Shown piece by piece: positions 16,806 through 26,299 of a stretch of DNA of 42,009 nucleotides. The position numbers and the translations under genes were made by a program. The notes beneath the pieces are model-generated. The model searched no databases. It worked only from the letters and a program-made list of their open reading frames with translations, and was not told where the DNA came from. Origin of the DNA: Lentisphaeria bacterium (GTDB lineage: Bacteria > Verrucomicrobiota > Lentisphaeria > Victivallales > Victivallaceae); NCBI GenBank assembly GCA_017508135.1, contig JAFVZN010000078.1:1-42009 (forward strand). The letters run 5' to 3'. The stretch's first letter is position 1. Every line of letters begins with the position of its first letter.

Positions 16806-18656
16806 ATGGATTTAAAGTATTTTTTCAGCTTTCTGGCATTGGCATGTACCGGAACGGCACTCGCCGGGAACGGTCATACAGACTTTCTTTCGCCGCAATG
16901 GAGTTATATTGCCATAAAAGGTGATGTAAAAGGATACATCAACAAAATTCCGGCAAAAACCGTGAAATTCACTTTGGACAACAATTTTTCTGCCAATCTG
17001 GATATCCCTGCCGGAAGCGTACAGCCGACTTACGCAGAGTGCATCGTTTATAACGAATTTACTCTGGATAAAGCTGCTGAATTCGGTCTCGGCATGGGAG
17101 CGGACTGGTGGTTCGATGTCTATCTCAACGGAAAAATGATCTTTTCCACCGGAGAAGCGGGAAATGTCCGGGGCTGGTTCTCCTATAAAAACCATCTGTT
17201 TACCGCCAAGGGTAAAAAAGGAAAAAATCTGCTGGCAGTTTATATCCGCCGCGGCAGAAGCAGTCATATTTTTTGCGCCCGTAACCTGCCTCTTTCCATG
17301 GTCGATCCGACCTCCCCGGTCACCGTTTCCGGCGATGTAAGCCGCATTGTCAATAAAATCAAAATAATGAATGCCGGCTCCGCCGGACCGGTCAATTTCA
17401 GCGCCTGGAACAATAAGCCGGCAGTGACAGTAAGTATGCAGCGCTGGCGCGAAATGCGCATACCTTATGTGCGCAACCATGATGTTACGCACATCATCTC
17501 CTACGGCGGGCCGCACATCGTGGATGTTCATATGATATTTCCGGACTTTTCCAAAGATCCGACTGATCCGGCATCCTACGATTTCACTCTGACCGACCGC
17601 TATATGCAGTGGATGCAACAGGGAAACTCCAAAGTATTCTACCGGCTGGGAGCTTCCATCGAACACGAACCCAAAAAGTACGGGACAGTGGTTCCGCCGG
17701 ATTATCATAAATGGGCGGTAATCTGTGAACACATCATCCGCCACTACAACGAAGGCTGGGCAAACGGTTTCCGCATGGGCATCGAATATTGGGAAATCTG
17801 GAACGAACCCGACCTCAGCAGCGGCGCCATTGACAAAAAAACCTGGCAGGGAACCGATGAACAGTTCTTTGAATTTTACCGTACTGCCGCAACTTATCTT
17901 AAAAAACGTTTCCCGAAACTCAAAATCGGCGGTCCGGCAGTGGCAGGCAGAGAACCGTGGATCAAGCGTTTTCTGCAATCAATAAGCCGCGGTGAACGCG
18001 TGCCGCTGGACTTTTTCTCCTGGCATATTTATACAGCCGATCCGGAATCCGCAGGAGAACGGATGCGGAAATTCCGGACAATGCTTGACAGTTATGGTTA
18101 TAAAGATACAGAAAGTATTCTCAATGAGTGGAACTATGTCCGCACCTGGAATAATTTAAGTGAAAGCCGCAAGGTCATGGACTGTGCGAAAGGTGCGGCA
18201 TTCGTCTCCGGCGTGATGTGCGTCGGGCAGAATTCTCCGGTGGATATGCTGATGTATTACGGAATGTTCCACAACGGTTTCTGGAACGGGACCCTCAGCC
18301 CGTTTTATATGAAGCGATTAAAGACATTTTACTCTTTTGTTATCTGGGCGAAACTTGCCGACCTGGGCAAACAATTTGCACTGGATACCCGGGATAAAGT
18401 TGATTTCTACGCCGTTGGTGCCACTGACGGCAAGGGGAAAACCGGTCTGCTTCTGGTCCGTTATACAGACAATGATAAACTTCCCGGTGATCTGCCGGTG
18501 ACCGTTAAAATCAAAGGTACCGACTTGCGGACATCCAAAGTTTTTCTGCTGGATGATGAACATGACTTCAAAGATGCCGTTCCCTTCCGCATAACCGGAG
18601 ATGGCGCGCTGAAGTTCATTATGAAAGCCAATACTGTCGTCTATATCGAAAATTGA
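16806..18656 (+). CDS. secreted GH39-like/clan GH-A glycoside hydrolase
   Basis: A 616-aa exported protein (signal MDLKYFFSFLALACTGTALA). An N-terminal beta-sandwich of about 170 residues resembles a jelly-roll binding domain (FGLGMGADWWFDVYLNGK). A TIM barrel follows with acid/base E334 in EYWEIWNEPD and candidate nucleophile E441 in SILNEWNYV, the NEP/E arrangement of clan GH-A families such as GH39 and GH5. A C-terminal beta domain covers the last 100 residues. The likely substrates are beta-xylosides or uronic-acid-containing glycans, but specificity is unknown. It is last gene of the AraC-linked set and starts 17 bp after the DUF4091 gene. Confidence 0.85.
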   Translation: MDLKYFFSFLALACTGTALAGNGHTDFLSPQWSYIAIKGDVKGYINKIPAKTVKFTLDNNFSANLDIPAGSVQPTYAECIVYNEFTLDKAAEFGLGMGADWWFDVYLNGKMIFSTGEAGNVRGWFSYKNHLFTAKGKKGKNLLAVYIRRGRSSHIFCARNLPLSMVDPTSPVTVSGDVSRIVNKIKIMNAGSAGPVNFSAWNNKPAVTVSMQRWREMRIPYVRNHDVTHIISYGGPHIVDVHMIFPDFSKDPTDPASYDFTLTDRYMQWMQQGNSKVFYRLGASIEHEPKKYGTVVPPDYHKWAVICEHIIRHYNEGWANGFRMGIEYWEIWNEPDLSSGAIDKKTWQGTDEQFFEFYRTAATYLKKRFPKLKIGGPAVAGREPWIKRFLQSISRGERVPLDFFSWHIYTADPESAGERMRKFRTMLDSYGYKDTESILNEWNYVRTWNNLSESRKVMDCAKGAAFVSGVMCVGQNSPVDMLMYYGMFHNGFWNGTLSPFYMKRLKTFYSFVIWAKLADLGKQFALDTRDKVDFYAVGATDGKGKTGLLLVRYTDNDKLPGDLPVTVKIKGTDLRTSKVFLLDDEHDFKDAVPFRITGDGALKFIMKANTVVYIEN

Positions 18657-18670
18657 ACCAATAGAAAAAT

Positions 18671-18700
18671 TTTTCAACTTTTTTCAAAAAAAGTTAAAAA
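18671..18700 (+). terminator. possible AT-rich hairpin at the end of the AraC-linked operon
   Basis: AACTTTTTT (676-684 of this kb) pairs perfectly with AAAAAAGTT (687-695), and flanking T and A runs could extend the stem. It is AT-only and lacks a clean downstream T-run on the plus strand, so terminator activity is doubtful. It may equally be an upstream A/T tract of the rubrerythrin promoter. Confidence 0.3.
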
Positions 18701-18705
18701 ACCAT

Positions 18706-18733
18706 TTGCAAAAGTGATAATGGATACTATATT
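18706..18733 (+). promoter_or_regulatory. putative rubrerythrin promoter
   Basis: TTGCAA (18706-18711), a 16-bp spacer and TATATT (18728-18733) precede the gene by 65 bp. A-tracts lie directly upstream. No peroxide-response box could be identified by eye. Confidence 0.55.
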
Positions 18734-18798
18734 ATAGACATCGAAAGAAATGATACCTGTACAAGAGGTTTCAAACTTAAAAACAAGGAGAATTGAAA

Positions 18799-19335
18799 AT
18801 GGCTGATCTCAAAGGAACCCAAACTGAAAAGAATCTGTGGTACGCTTTCGCCGGAGAATCCCAGGCCCGCAACAAATACACCTACTTCGCTTCCGCCGCC
18901 CGCAAGGAAGGTTATGAGCAGATCGCCGCGATCTTTGAACAGACCGCCAACAACGAAAAAGAACATGCCAAACTCTGGTTCAAGGCCCTGAACGGCATCG
19001 GCGACACCAAAGCCAACCTCGCCGCCGCCGCCGCCGGTGAACACGAAGAGTGGACCGAGATGTACAAGAACTTCGCCGACGTTGCCGAAGCTGAAGGTTT
19101 CGATGTCCTCGCCCGCAACCTCCGCCGTGTTGCCGAAATCGAAAAACGTCACGAAGAACGCTATCTCAAGCTGCTCGCCAACGTTGAAAAAGGCGAAGTC
19201 TTTGTCAAGACCGCTCCGAACCGCTGGGAATGCCGCAACTGCGGTCACATCTACATCGGTGAAGCCGCTCCCGAATCCTGCCCGGTTTGCGCTCATCCCA
19301 AGGCTTACTTTGAACTGGAAGCCACCAACTACTGA
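18799..19335 (+). CDS. rbr: rubrerythrin
   Basis: A 178-aa rubrerythrin. The N-terminal ferritin-like diiron domain has E20 ([12 protein letters not shown]), E53 and H56 ([10 protein letters not shown]), and E115 and H118 (EIEKRHEE). The C-terminal rubredoxin domain has C145, C148, C161 and C164 ([10 protein letters not shown] and SCPVCAHP). It reduces hydrogen peroxide using electrons from NADH through rubredoxin-type carriers and protects anaerobes in the cytosol. I use ATG 18799 with AAGGAG eight bases upstream rather than TTG 18793. It is monocistronic, with its own promoter and a terminator. Codon use here is strongly biased to C-ending codons, suggesting high expression. Confidence 0.97.
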   Translation: MADLKGTQTEKNLWYAFAGESQARNKYTYFASAARKEGYEQIAAIFEQTANNEKEHAKLWFKALNGIGDTKANLAAAAAGEHEEWTEMYKNFADVAEAEGFDVLARNLRRVAEIEKRHEERYLKLLANVEKGEVFVKTAPNRWECRNCGHIYIGEAAPESCPVCAHPKAYFELEATNY

Positions 19336-19360
19336 GCATTTCTGCAGTAAAGCGCATCCT

Positions 19361-19393
19361 GACCTCATACCCTCCGGTATGGGGTCTTTTTTT
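19361..19393 (+). terminator. Rho-independent terminator of rubrerythrin
   Basis: GACCTCATACC (19361-19371), loop CTCC, GGTATGGGGTC (19376-19386, one G-T pair) and seven Ts immediately after. A canonical intrinsic terminator 25 bp after the stop codon. Confidence 0.9.
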
Positions 19394-19414
19394 CTTTCCG
19401 GCAGTCTGGAAAAC

Positions 19415-19443
19415 TTGCAAATAGCGGCAAGCGGTGCTATATT
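19415..19443 (+). promoter_or_regulatory. promoter of the DUF4838/GH2 operon
   Basis: TTGCAA (19415-19420), a 17-bp spacer and an extended -10 TGC-TATATT (19438-19443). The core GCGGTGCTATATT is identical to that upstream of 38577. Confidence 0.65.
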
Positions 19444-19484
19444 CTCCCGTACTTAGTTGAAAACCCAATCAAGAGAGGTGTTTT

Positions 19485-22265
19485 ATGAAAAAATATTTTG
19501 CGGCATTGTTGCTTTTGTTTTCCGGGATGGTACTATCCGGTGCGGAGTGGAATGTTGCCAATTCGGCGATAAAGGTCGCCAAGCCGGATAATGCGGTACA
19601 GAAACTCGCCGCCGAAGAGTTGCAAAAGCACCTTGAGATCGTTGCCGGAAAGAAACTTGCTCCGGACGGTAACGCCTTCACCTTTCACATCGGCACCCGT
19701 GCTCCCAACGGCAAAAAGGTCAGCACGGTGACGGAAGCCAATTATGCCATCATCAAAAACAATGTCTATTTCTGGGGTATGGACAAAGTTCCCCGGCAGG
19801 TCGAAGCTGACCGCTGCAACTGGCTCGATTCCCGCAACACCAGTTCCGGTACCATGAGTGCCGTTTACAACTTTCTGGAAAACGAACTCGGTATCCTCTG
19901 GCTCCGCCCCGGTGATTCCGGTATCGTCGCCGGAAAGCGCGAAAAACTTCTCCTGCCCGATAACAAGTTTCACCACTGGGTCATGCCTCTGGAGATGACC
20001 GGAGTGCGCACCTATTTCTGGCGTTACCGCTTGATGAAAAATGCCGTTGCCGCCGCGCCGGAGATCTTCCGCATGACCGAAGATCAGATCAACGCCCGCC
20101 AGTTTCAGGATAAACTTTATGCCCGCCGTCAGCGTCACGGTATGCACTTTTACTTCAAATACGGTCACGCGTTTGCCAAATGGTGGGATAAATACGGCAA
20201 AGATCATCCGGAGTGGTTCGGCATGGACACTACCGGACGGCGCGGGCTGGATTTGGCTTATCGCGGCAGAGAAAAGCTCTGCCTCTCCAATCCCGAGGTG
20301 ATCGAAGCCATCGCCAGAGAATATATCGCCGCCGGACGTCCGGCTTATTACAACGTCTGCCCCAACGACGGCACCCCCGGTTTCTGCCGCTGCGCCAACT
20401 GTATGAAACTGGATACCCGCACCCCGGGAGAAGATTTCTATGCCCACCTGACCGACCGCTACCTCTGGTTCTGGAACAAACTCACCGCCCGCTTGATGAA
20501 AGAGCGCAAAGATGTCACCATCATCACTTACATTTACAGTTACTACCGCCATCCGCCCCGGCGGGAAAAGGTGGAATTTCCGGACAATATGCTTTTCGGC
20601 ATGGTTCCCAATATGTTTGATGACAATGTGAAATTCTTTTCACTGTGGAAAAAAGCCGGAGCCAAACGCATCTTCCTCCGTCCCAACGATCTTTGTCACG
20701 GCACCCCCATGCCGCGCGGTCTGGAAAAGCGTATCTATGACAAGTTTCAGCAGGCGCGCACCTTCAACATTTTCGGAACCGATTATGACGGCGGTTTCGG
20801 CAACCGTTCCATCGACCTTGAGTGCTACGTTGCCTTTCGCATGGTTCACGACCCTGCGCTCTCCTTTGATGCGATAATGAAAGAGTACTGTTCGGCTTTC
20901 GGTGCCGCCGCTCCCGAAGTCGCGGAGTTCTATGCCGCGTGGCGGCAGCAGGGCGAAAAGATCATTCCCATGGTGGATGAATGGCTGAAACAGCGCAACC
21001 GTTTCCTCAATGATGCCGGTCAGATACCCGGAGTTGTGAATGTGGACATCACCCGTTATTACCCGGATGCCATCTTCGCTCTTACCGACGGCATACTGCA
21101 GCGCGGATTGAAGAAATCCCTTGCTCCTGCGGAACGTTCCCGGCTGGAAAATCTCCTCATCCGGAACCGCCACGCCGCACTTTACCGCACCTTTATTGCG
21201 GAAGCCAACAAAGCCAATGCCAAACAGCCCAACGACCTTGAAGCTGCCGCCAGAGCCCTTTACGATTTCCGCGTGAAATATGTCAGCGAGCTGGACACCA
21301 GTTTGTTCTCCTGCTTCGGCGGCGAGCGGGGCGAAGCTCTCATCTGGCAGCAGGTGAAGTGGTATCGCAAAGATATCCTCAAACTGGCGGACTCTCCCGG
21401 GGTCGAAGTTCTGCTTGAGAGCAATTTCGCCCGTCCGGACGGTATGCGTTCGTGGAAAAAACGCGATGCCTTTATCGCGCACGATCATATGACCGGAACC
21501 GGTGTCACCCTCAAGACCGCTCCCAAAGTCGATACTCTTGCTTTGAACTACCGGAATATTTCCCTCGTTCCCGGGAAAAAATATATCCTCTCCGGCGAAG
21601 TCCGGGTGCCTCAAGGTGCCAAATCCATCCGGTTCCGCATCGCCTCCGGCAAGAGTGTCAACAAATATATCTACTTCAAAAACGGTGAAGCAGAAAAGTT
21701 TTCCTGGGAATTTACCGCTCCTCCCGGAAAAGGTGCGACCAAACTCTACGTCTATTCCGGCCCCGGTGACGGTACGCCGGTCATTCTGCGTTCACTCAAA
21801 CTTACCGGCAAAACGGAACAAACTTCCGTATCTGCTCCCGGCGTGGTGTTGAAGGCGGATTTGACCACTGCCGCCGGAGTGCGCCGTTTCAAAAAGCGTG
21901 ACGGTTTTGTCAATGTTTCTTCTCAGGGCGTGGCGATAAAGACCTCCGCCACCCGCGATGATACCATGGCTCTGAGCTGTAATATCAAGGTCACTCCGGG
22001 AAAGAGTTATCAGCTGGAAGCGGAGTGCGCGTACAGTGAAGGTGGTACTTATGTCCGTTTCCGTTTTGCCGGTATCGGGCGGCAGGGAAACCTTTATGCC
22101 CGCAGTGCCGACGGCAAACCGGTCAGTTTCAAGGGTAAATTCACCGTTCCGGCAACCTTCAAAGGCAGCTCCATCGGACTTTATCTCTGCGGCAGTCCCG
22201 GCAGCGGCAAGCCGGTATTCGTCAAAAAACTAACGCTGACTGAACTTGATGGAAAGGGGAAATAA
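19485..22265 (+). CDS. secreted DUF4838-domain protein with duplicated C-terminal modules
   Basis: A 926-aa exported protein (signal MKKYFAALLLLFSGMVLSGA). The N-terminal domain (about 20-125) resembles the alpha-glucuronidase (GH67) N-domain, with VQKLAAEELQKHLEIVAGKK. The central DUF4838 domain contains YYNVCPNDGTPGFCRCANC and a TIM-barrel-like segment (IITYIYSYYRHPP). The C-terminal 270 residues hold two similar beta-sandwich modules, each opening with RSWKKRD or RRFKKRD and passing through DTLALNYRNI or DTMALSCNIKV. These are probably carbohydrate-binding and arose by duplication. A catalytic function is likely but not established for the family. It is followed 4 bp later by a GH2 gene, indicating joint glycan breakdown. 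Confidence 0.85.
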   Translation: MKKYFAALLLLFSGMVLSGAEWNVANSAIKVAKPDNAVQKLAAEELQKHLEIVAGKKLAPDGNAFTFHIGTRAPNGKKVSTVTEANYAIIKNNVYFWGMDKVPRQVEADRCNWLDSRNTSSGTMSAVYNFLENELGILWLRPGDSGIVAGKREKLLLPDNKFHHWVMPLEMTGVRTYFWRYRLMKNAVAAAPEIFRMTEDQINARQFQDKLYARRQRHGMHFYFKYGHAFAKWWDKYGKDHPEWFGMDTTGRRGLDLAYRGREKLCLSNPEVIEAIAREYIAAGRPAYYNVCPNDGTPGFCRCANCMKLDTRTPGEDFYAHLTDRYLWFWNKLTARLMKERKDVTIITYIYSYYRHPPRREKVEFPDNMLFGMVPNMFDDNVKFFSLWKKAGAKRIFLRPNDLCHGTPMPRGLEKRIYDKFQQARTFNIFGTDYDGGFGNRSIDLECYVAFRMVHDPALSFDAIMKEYCSAFGAAAPEVAEFYAAWRQQGEKIIPMVDEWLKQRNRFLNDAGQIPGVVNVDITRYYPDAIFALTDGILQRGLKKSLAPAERSRLENLLIRNRHAALYRTFIAEANKANAKQPNDLEAAARALYDFRVKYVSELDTSLFSCFGGERGEALIWQQVKWYRKDILKLADSPGVEVLLESNFARPDGMRSWKKRDAFIAHDHMTGTGVTLKTAPKVDTLALNYRNISLVPGKKYILSGEVRVPQGAKSIRFRIASGKSVNKYIYFKNGEAEKFSWEFTAPPGKGATKLYVYSGPGDGTPVILRSLKLTGKTEQTSVSAPGVVLKADLTTAAGVRRFKKRDGFVNVSSQGVAIKTSATRDDTMALSCNIKVTPGKSYQLEAECAYSEGGTYVRFRFAGIGRQGNLYARSADGKPVSFKGKFTVPATFKGSSIGLYLCGSPGSGKPVFVKKLTLTELDGKGK

Positions 22266-22269
22266 GACA

Positions 22270-25065
22270 ATGAGCAGGACAATTGACCTTTCCGGCAAAT
22301 GGGAGTTTACCTACCGCCCGGACGGACGGGAACCCGGTTCCGCGTGTCCGGATGAATTTCCCGGTTTTATGATGATCCCCGGTTACTGGGATGACCATTA
22401 TGAACTTTTTGATTACACAGATGACTTTGACCGCACGGCGAAATTCAATCCGGAGTACCGGCCGCTCCATTTCCCGATGGGAGAGGTGACTCCGGATGCT
22501 TCGATGCCCTTTCTGGTCGGCAGCGGCTACTACCGGAAGAAACTTATTTTGAGCAACGTCAGCGGCAGAGAAATATTTTTGCAGCTGGGAGCCGCCGTCT
22601 GGGGCAGTGAACTCTTTTGCAACGGAAAAAGTGCCGGTTTCCACCCCGGTTACTCCACCACCGTGACCCACCGGCTCACCGGTTTGCTCCGCGAAGGCGA
22701 AAACGAACTTGTTATCGCCGTCTCCAACGCCCGCTGCGGCGGTGCCCGTGAAACACACAACGGTCAGCATCGCGGTCTGGCGGTGCGCGGCTTCAAAGCC
22801 ACCCGCGCCGGAATTGCCGACGGTGTCCGGTTGAAGATTTCCGGCAGTGCCGCGATCTCTGATCATTGTGCCGCGCTCCGGGGGGAGGAGATCGAGTTCC
22901 GCGCCGTGATAACCGGTTCCGGAGCATCGCAGCTTGTTCTGCATATTTCCGGTAACGGCGTTGTGTTGGAAGAACAGATCCCGGTTCCGGCAGACGGTAA
23001 TATCGTTATGCGCTTTCCCGCCGGTGATCTTCCGCGCTGGAGCGACCGCCATCCGCAACTCTGCAATATCGGACTGCGTCTGCTGGATGCGGCAATGACG
23101 GAACTTGACCGGGTGGATGGTACTTGCGGGCTTGCCGGTTTCAGTTGTTCCGCAACGAGGGTGCTGGTCAACGGCATCCCGACCTTTATGCGCGGCAGTA
23201 CGGAACACTGTTACTTCCCCGAAAGCTGCAATCCGCACTGGGATATTGACAAATATCTTCACGATCTCGGTGTACTCAAGTCTGCCGGTTTCAACTTTAT
23301 GCGCTGTCACACCTGGTGCCCGCCGGAACCGTTTTTTACAGCCTGCGACCAATTGGGGTTGATCGTTCAAGTGGAAGTTCCGCCGCATACCGGAACACCG
23401 GAGTGGGATGCCATTCTCAATATGGTGCGGCGGCACGTTTCTGCGGCGATACTGTGCGGCGGCAACGAAGAAAACCTCACCTTTGAACGCATTGAAGGAC
23501 TCCGTTCTCTCCACGGCAGAATGAAAGCTCTTGCACCGTGGATGCTCTTCAATCCCCACGAAGCTCTCGCCACGGTGGAGTACCGTATTTATACGATGAA
23601 GAATCTGCCGCCGGGTGATGAAGACCCGGCGGATATATGCGAAGTCCCGTTCCGCTACAACAAGCGTAAACTGGATAAACTGGCAGAATTTTCCGACCTC
23701 TACGGTAATTTTCTCTGGGGCTTTGCCAGTTACGGTTCCGACATCTTCCCCGGAAGTGACGGGATCGAAGCGCGCCTTGCCGTCTACGGCAAACCGGCAC
23801 TTGCCCACGAAGCCGGTATCCTCGGCGGCTATCTCAACCCCGATCTGGAATCCCGTTACCGCAACACTTATATTTCTCCCGAACTGTACGAAACGGCGCG
23901 AACCTACATGGAGCGCAAAGGAGTTTCTCTTGAACAGTTCCGGGAATATTACCGTCTGAACTCACTCTTTATTGCCTCTTTGCGTAAACAGTTGTTGGAA
24001 AACCTCCGCTCCTGTCCTTCGCTCGGCGGTTATGATTTCCTCGGTGGGCAGGACAGCCATTGGCACCGCTGCGGTTATCCCTGCGGCGTGTTCAACGAAT
24101 TTTACGAAGAGAAACCGGGCGAAAGCGCGCAGACGTTTTTGCGCTGCAACGGCGAAAGCATCCTCATTTGCGCTGCCAATTACAAGCGTAATTTCACTGC
24201 CGGAAGTGAATTTTCCACCAGCGTATCGCTCTCCTGTTTCAGTGAACGTCCGCGCGTTTCCGGTACGTTGTCATGGGAGTTCGTTATGGACGGCTTCTCC
24301 CGCCGTGGCGAAATCGTTTCCGGGGAGATCGAACACGGCAGTGTCGTGCCGCTCGGAGAGATCACCTTTACTCTGCCTCCGCTTGCCGCCGGTAAAAAAG
24401 CGTTGCTCAAATGTGCTTTCACCGGAGACGGTATCGCCGTGGAGAATGATTGGGAGTTCTGGTGTTTCCCCGAAGTTCAGCCGTTTACCGGCAGTGATGA
24501 AGTGAAGATCGTCTCCACGTTCAGCAGTGATGAAGCGGAATTTGTTCAAAACGGCGGCAAACTGCTCGTTGTTGACGGCTTCCCCTGCGACCGCACGGTA
24601 GAGATGTACAAGGCGTGTCCCACCGGGCGGAGCAGCGGCCATTACGGCAACTATGTCAAAACGCACCCTGCGCTGGCGAACTTTCCGCATGACGGATATC
24701 TGACCTGGCAGGCATACGATATGATGTTTGAATCGCGGGCGATGCTCTTTGCAGAGGAGAGTCTGCTGCCGTTTGCGCCGGTCATCGGTTTGATCCCGTC
24801 ATACAAAAAGTATATGCGCAAAGCCATGCTGGCGGAATATAAAACCGGCAAAGGACGTATGATCTTCTGCGCTTTCAATCTGACCGGAGACGATCCGGCG
24901 GCGCAATATTTGAAGTCCGAACTGCTCCGTTATCTTGCTGACGGCAACTTTACTGCGGATGCACCGGAACTTTCACCGGAGACGGTCGCACTTCTGGTCA
25001 GCGGCAACTACACCTCCCACGCATTCCGGGAAACCGATATAGCGTGTGACCCCAACGTGCAGTAA
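22270..25065 (+). CDS. glycoside hydrolase family 2-like enzyme
   Basis: A 931-aa GH2-type protein. The N-terminal sugar-binding jelly roll begins DLSGKWEFTYRPDG and includes GSGYYRKKL and LQLGAAVWGSELFCNGK. An immunoglobulin-like domain follows, then the TIM barrel beginning VLVNGIPTFMRGSTEHCYFPE. E400 in CGGNEEN is the candidate acid/base and E514 in LAHEAG a candidate nucleophile; both are diverged from LacZ consensus. No signal peptide is visible, unlike the preceding gene, so it probably acts inside the cell on imported oligosaccharides. ATG 22270 follows GGAAAGGGG, 4 bp after the DUF4838 stop. Galactosidase, glucuronidase or mannosidase activity cannot be decided from sequence. Confidence 0.85.
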   Translation: MSRTIDLSGKWEFTYRPDGREPGSACPDEFPGFMMIPGYWDDHYELFDYTDDFDRTAKFNPEYRPLHFPMGEVTPDASMPFLVGSGYYRKKLILSNVSGREIFLQLGAAVWGSELFCNGKSAGFHPGYSTTVTHRLTGLLREGENELVIAVSNARCGGARETHNGQHRGLAVRGFKATRAGIADGVRLKISGSAAISDHCAALRGEEIEFRAVITGSGASQLVLHISGNGVVLEEQIPVPADGNIVMRFPAGDLPRWSDRHPQLCNIGLRLLDAAMTELDRVDGTCGLAGFSCSATRVLVNGIPTFMRGSTEHCYFPESCNPHWDIDKYLHDLGVLKSAGFNFMRCHTWCPPEPFFTACDQLGLIVQVEVPPHTGTPEWDAILNMVRRHVSAAILCGGNEENLTFERIEGLRSLHGRMKALAPWMLFNPHEALATVEYRIYTMKNLPPGDEDPADICEVPFRYNKRKLDKLAEFSDLYGNFLWGFASYGSDIFPGSDGIEARLAVYGKPALAHEAGILGGYLNPDLESRYRNTYISPELYETARTYMERKGVSLEQFREYYRLNSLFIASLRKQLLENLRSCPSLGGYDFLGGQDSHWHRCGYPCGVFNEFYEEKPGESAQTFLRCNGESILICAANYKRNFTAGSEFSTSVSLSCFSERPRVSGTLSWEFVMDGFSRRGEIVSGEIEHGSVVPLGEITFTLPPLAAGKKALLKCAFTGDGIAVENDWEFWCFPEVQPFTGSDEVKIVSTFSSDEAEFVQNGGKLLVVDGFPCDRTVEMYKACPTGRSSGHYGNYVKTHPALANFPHDGYLTWQAYDMMFESRAMLFAEESLLPFAPVIGLIPSYKKYMRKAMLAEYKTGKGRMIFCAFNLTGDDPAAQYLKSELLRYLADGNFTADAPELSPETVALLVSGNYTSHAFRETDIACDPNVQ

Positions 25066-25071
25066 GGTGAT

Positions 25072-25118
25072 CGGCGGCGTCCCGCCGGCAATTTCGCGCC
25101 TTGCTGCACTCGCCGCCG
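25072..25118. repeat. dispersed repeat B copy between convergent genes
   Basis: GGCAATTTCGCGCCTTGC at 25087-25104 is identical to 38152-38169. Here it is enclosed by the inverted arms CGGCGGCG (25072-25079) and CGCCGCCG (25111-25118). It fills the gap between GH2 and ruvB, which converge, so it may act as a bidirectional terminator-like hairpin. Confidence 0.6.
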
Positions 25119-25121
25119 GTA

Positions 25122-26135
25122 CTAAAAAAGGTCTGAGGCAGTGGCACTGCTTAAGCCGAGTTTGCTCCAGGCTTTGGGAGTGGCAACGCGTCCACGGGAA
25201 GTCCGGGTCAGATAGCCCTGCTGGATAAGAAACGGTTCATAGACATCTTCCAGAGAATCTTCATCCTCGCCCAGCGATACGGCGATATTTTTCAAACCGA
25301 CCGGTCCGCCGCGGAAATTTTTGATGATTACTTCAAGTATCCGCAAATCCATCTCATCCAGACCGTCACGGTCGATTTGCAGCATTTCCAGCGCATCAGC
25401 GGCAACGGTTCCTGTGATAATGGAATCCGCCTTCACCTGAGCGTAATCCCTCGCCCGCCGGAGCAGATTGTTGGCAATACGCGGAGTTCCCCGGCAGCGG
25501 GAAGCTATCTCTTTTGCGCCTTTATTCTCCAGTTCGACACCGAGAATACCGGCGGAACGGGAAATGATGCTGACCAGACTTTCCGTATCGTAGTAATCCA
25601 GACGCATATTCAATCCGAACCGCGCCCGCAGCGGAGCTGAGATCATTCCCTGGCGGGTGGTGGCACCGATAAGAGTGAAACGCGGAACTGTCAATCGCAC
25701 TGAGCGCGCGCCTGCGCCCTGTTCCAGCATGATGTCGATGAAGAAATCCTCCATCGCGCTGTAAAGATACTCTTCAACAGCAGCACTCAAGCGGTGTATT
25801 TCGTCGATGAACAAAATATCCCCCTCCTCCAGAGAGGTGAGCAGTCCGGCAAGATCACCCGGTTTTTCGATAGCGGGACCGCTGGAACTCTTTAAATTGG
25901 TTCCGCGTTCATTGGCGATGATATATGCCAGAGTGGTCTTGCCCAACCCCGGCGGGCCGCACAATAAGATGTGATCGAGAGCCTCATCCCGTTCCTTTGC
26001 CGCGCGGACAAAGAGCTCAAGCTGTTCCTTGACCCGGTGCTGACCGGGAAACTCAGCAAAAGTCGGCGGTCGCAACGTGGTCTCTTTGACCGCATCGCGC
26101 CGGTTTAAAGTCGAAGTTATGAAACGTTCTGTCAT
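25122..26135 (-). CDS. ruvB: Holliday junction branch migration ATPase RuvB
   Basis: A 337-aa RuvB of standard length. Walker A GPPGLGKT is at 60-67, Walker B LFIDEI at 108-113, sensor GATT at 157-160 and the arginine finger R170 in APLRARFG. The C-terminal winged helix ends in [15 protein letters not shown]. With RuvA it drives branch migration of Holliday junctions in the cytosol. ruvA and ruvC are not in the window, which is not unusual. It is divergent from transketolase across 164 bp of sequence. Confidence 0.97.
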   Translation of the reverse strand: MTERFITSTLNRRDAVKETTLRPPTFAEFPGQHRVKEQLELFVRAAKERDEALDHILLCGPPGLGKTTLAYIIANERGTNLKSSSGPAIEKPGDLAGLLTSLEEGDILFIDEIHRLSAAVEEYLYSAMEDFFIDIMLEQGAGARSVRLTVPRFTLIGATTRQGMISAPLRARFGLNMRLDYYDTESLVSIISRSAGILGVELENKGAKEIASRCRGTPRIANNLLRRARDYAQVKADSIITGTVAADALEMLQIDRDGLDEMDLRILEVIIKNFRGGPVGLKNIAVSLGEDEDSLEDVYEPFLIQQGYLTRTSRGRVATPKAWSKLGLSSATASDLF

Positions 26136-26162
26136 TTATTCTGTTTTTTTCTCTGATAAAAC

Positions 26163-26204
26163 TTGTTTTTCCTGCAAAGAAGTGTTACTTTAAATTAAAG
26201 TAAC
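26163..26204 (+). promoter_or_regulatory. transketolase promoter overlapped by a palindromic operator-like site
   Basis: TTGTTT (26163-26168), a 17-bp spacer and TACTTT (26186-26191). A palindrome GTTACTTTAA-A-TTAAAGTAAC (26184-26204) with perfect 10-bp arms covers the -10 and start-site region. Such placement suggests a repressor operator, but no regulator is assigned. The ~100-nt leader to 26300 holds nothing else recognisable. Confidence 0.55.
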
Positions 26205-26299
26205 GCGAAATGTCACAAAATGCCAGTGGAATTGAGATTTTTTTGCATTTTTTATTGAAAAATCCGTTTCCGGGCGAAAAAAAAGTAAAGGAGTTTATA

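Noticed and set aside
22222-23808. 528-codon open frame antisense to the GH2 gene
   Set aside because: No recognisable domain and it spans the end of one real gene and the start of another.
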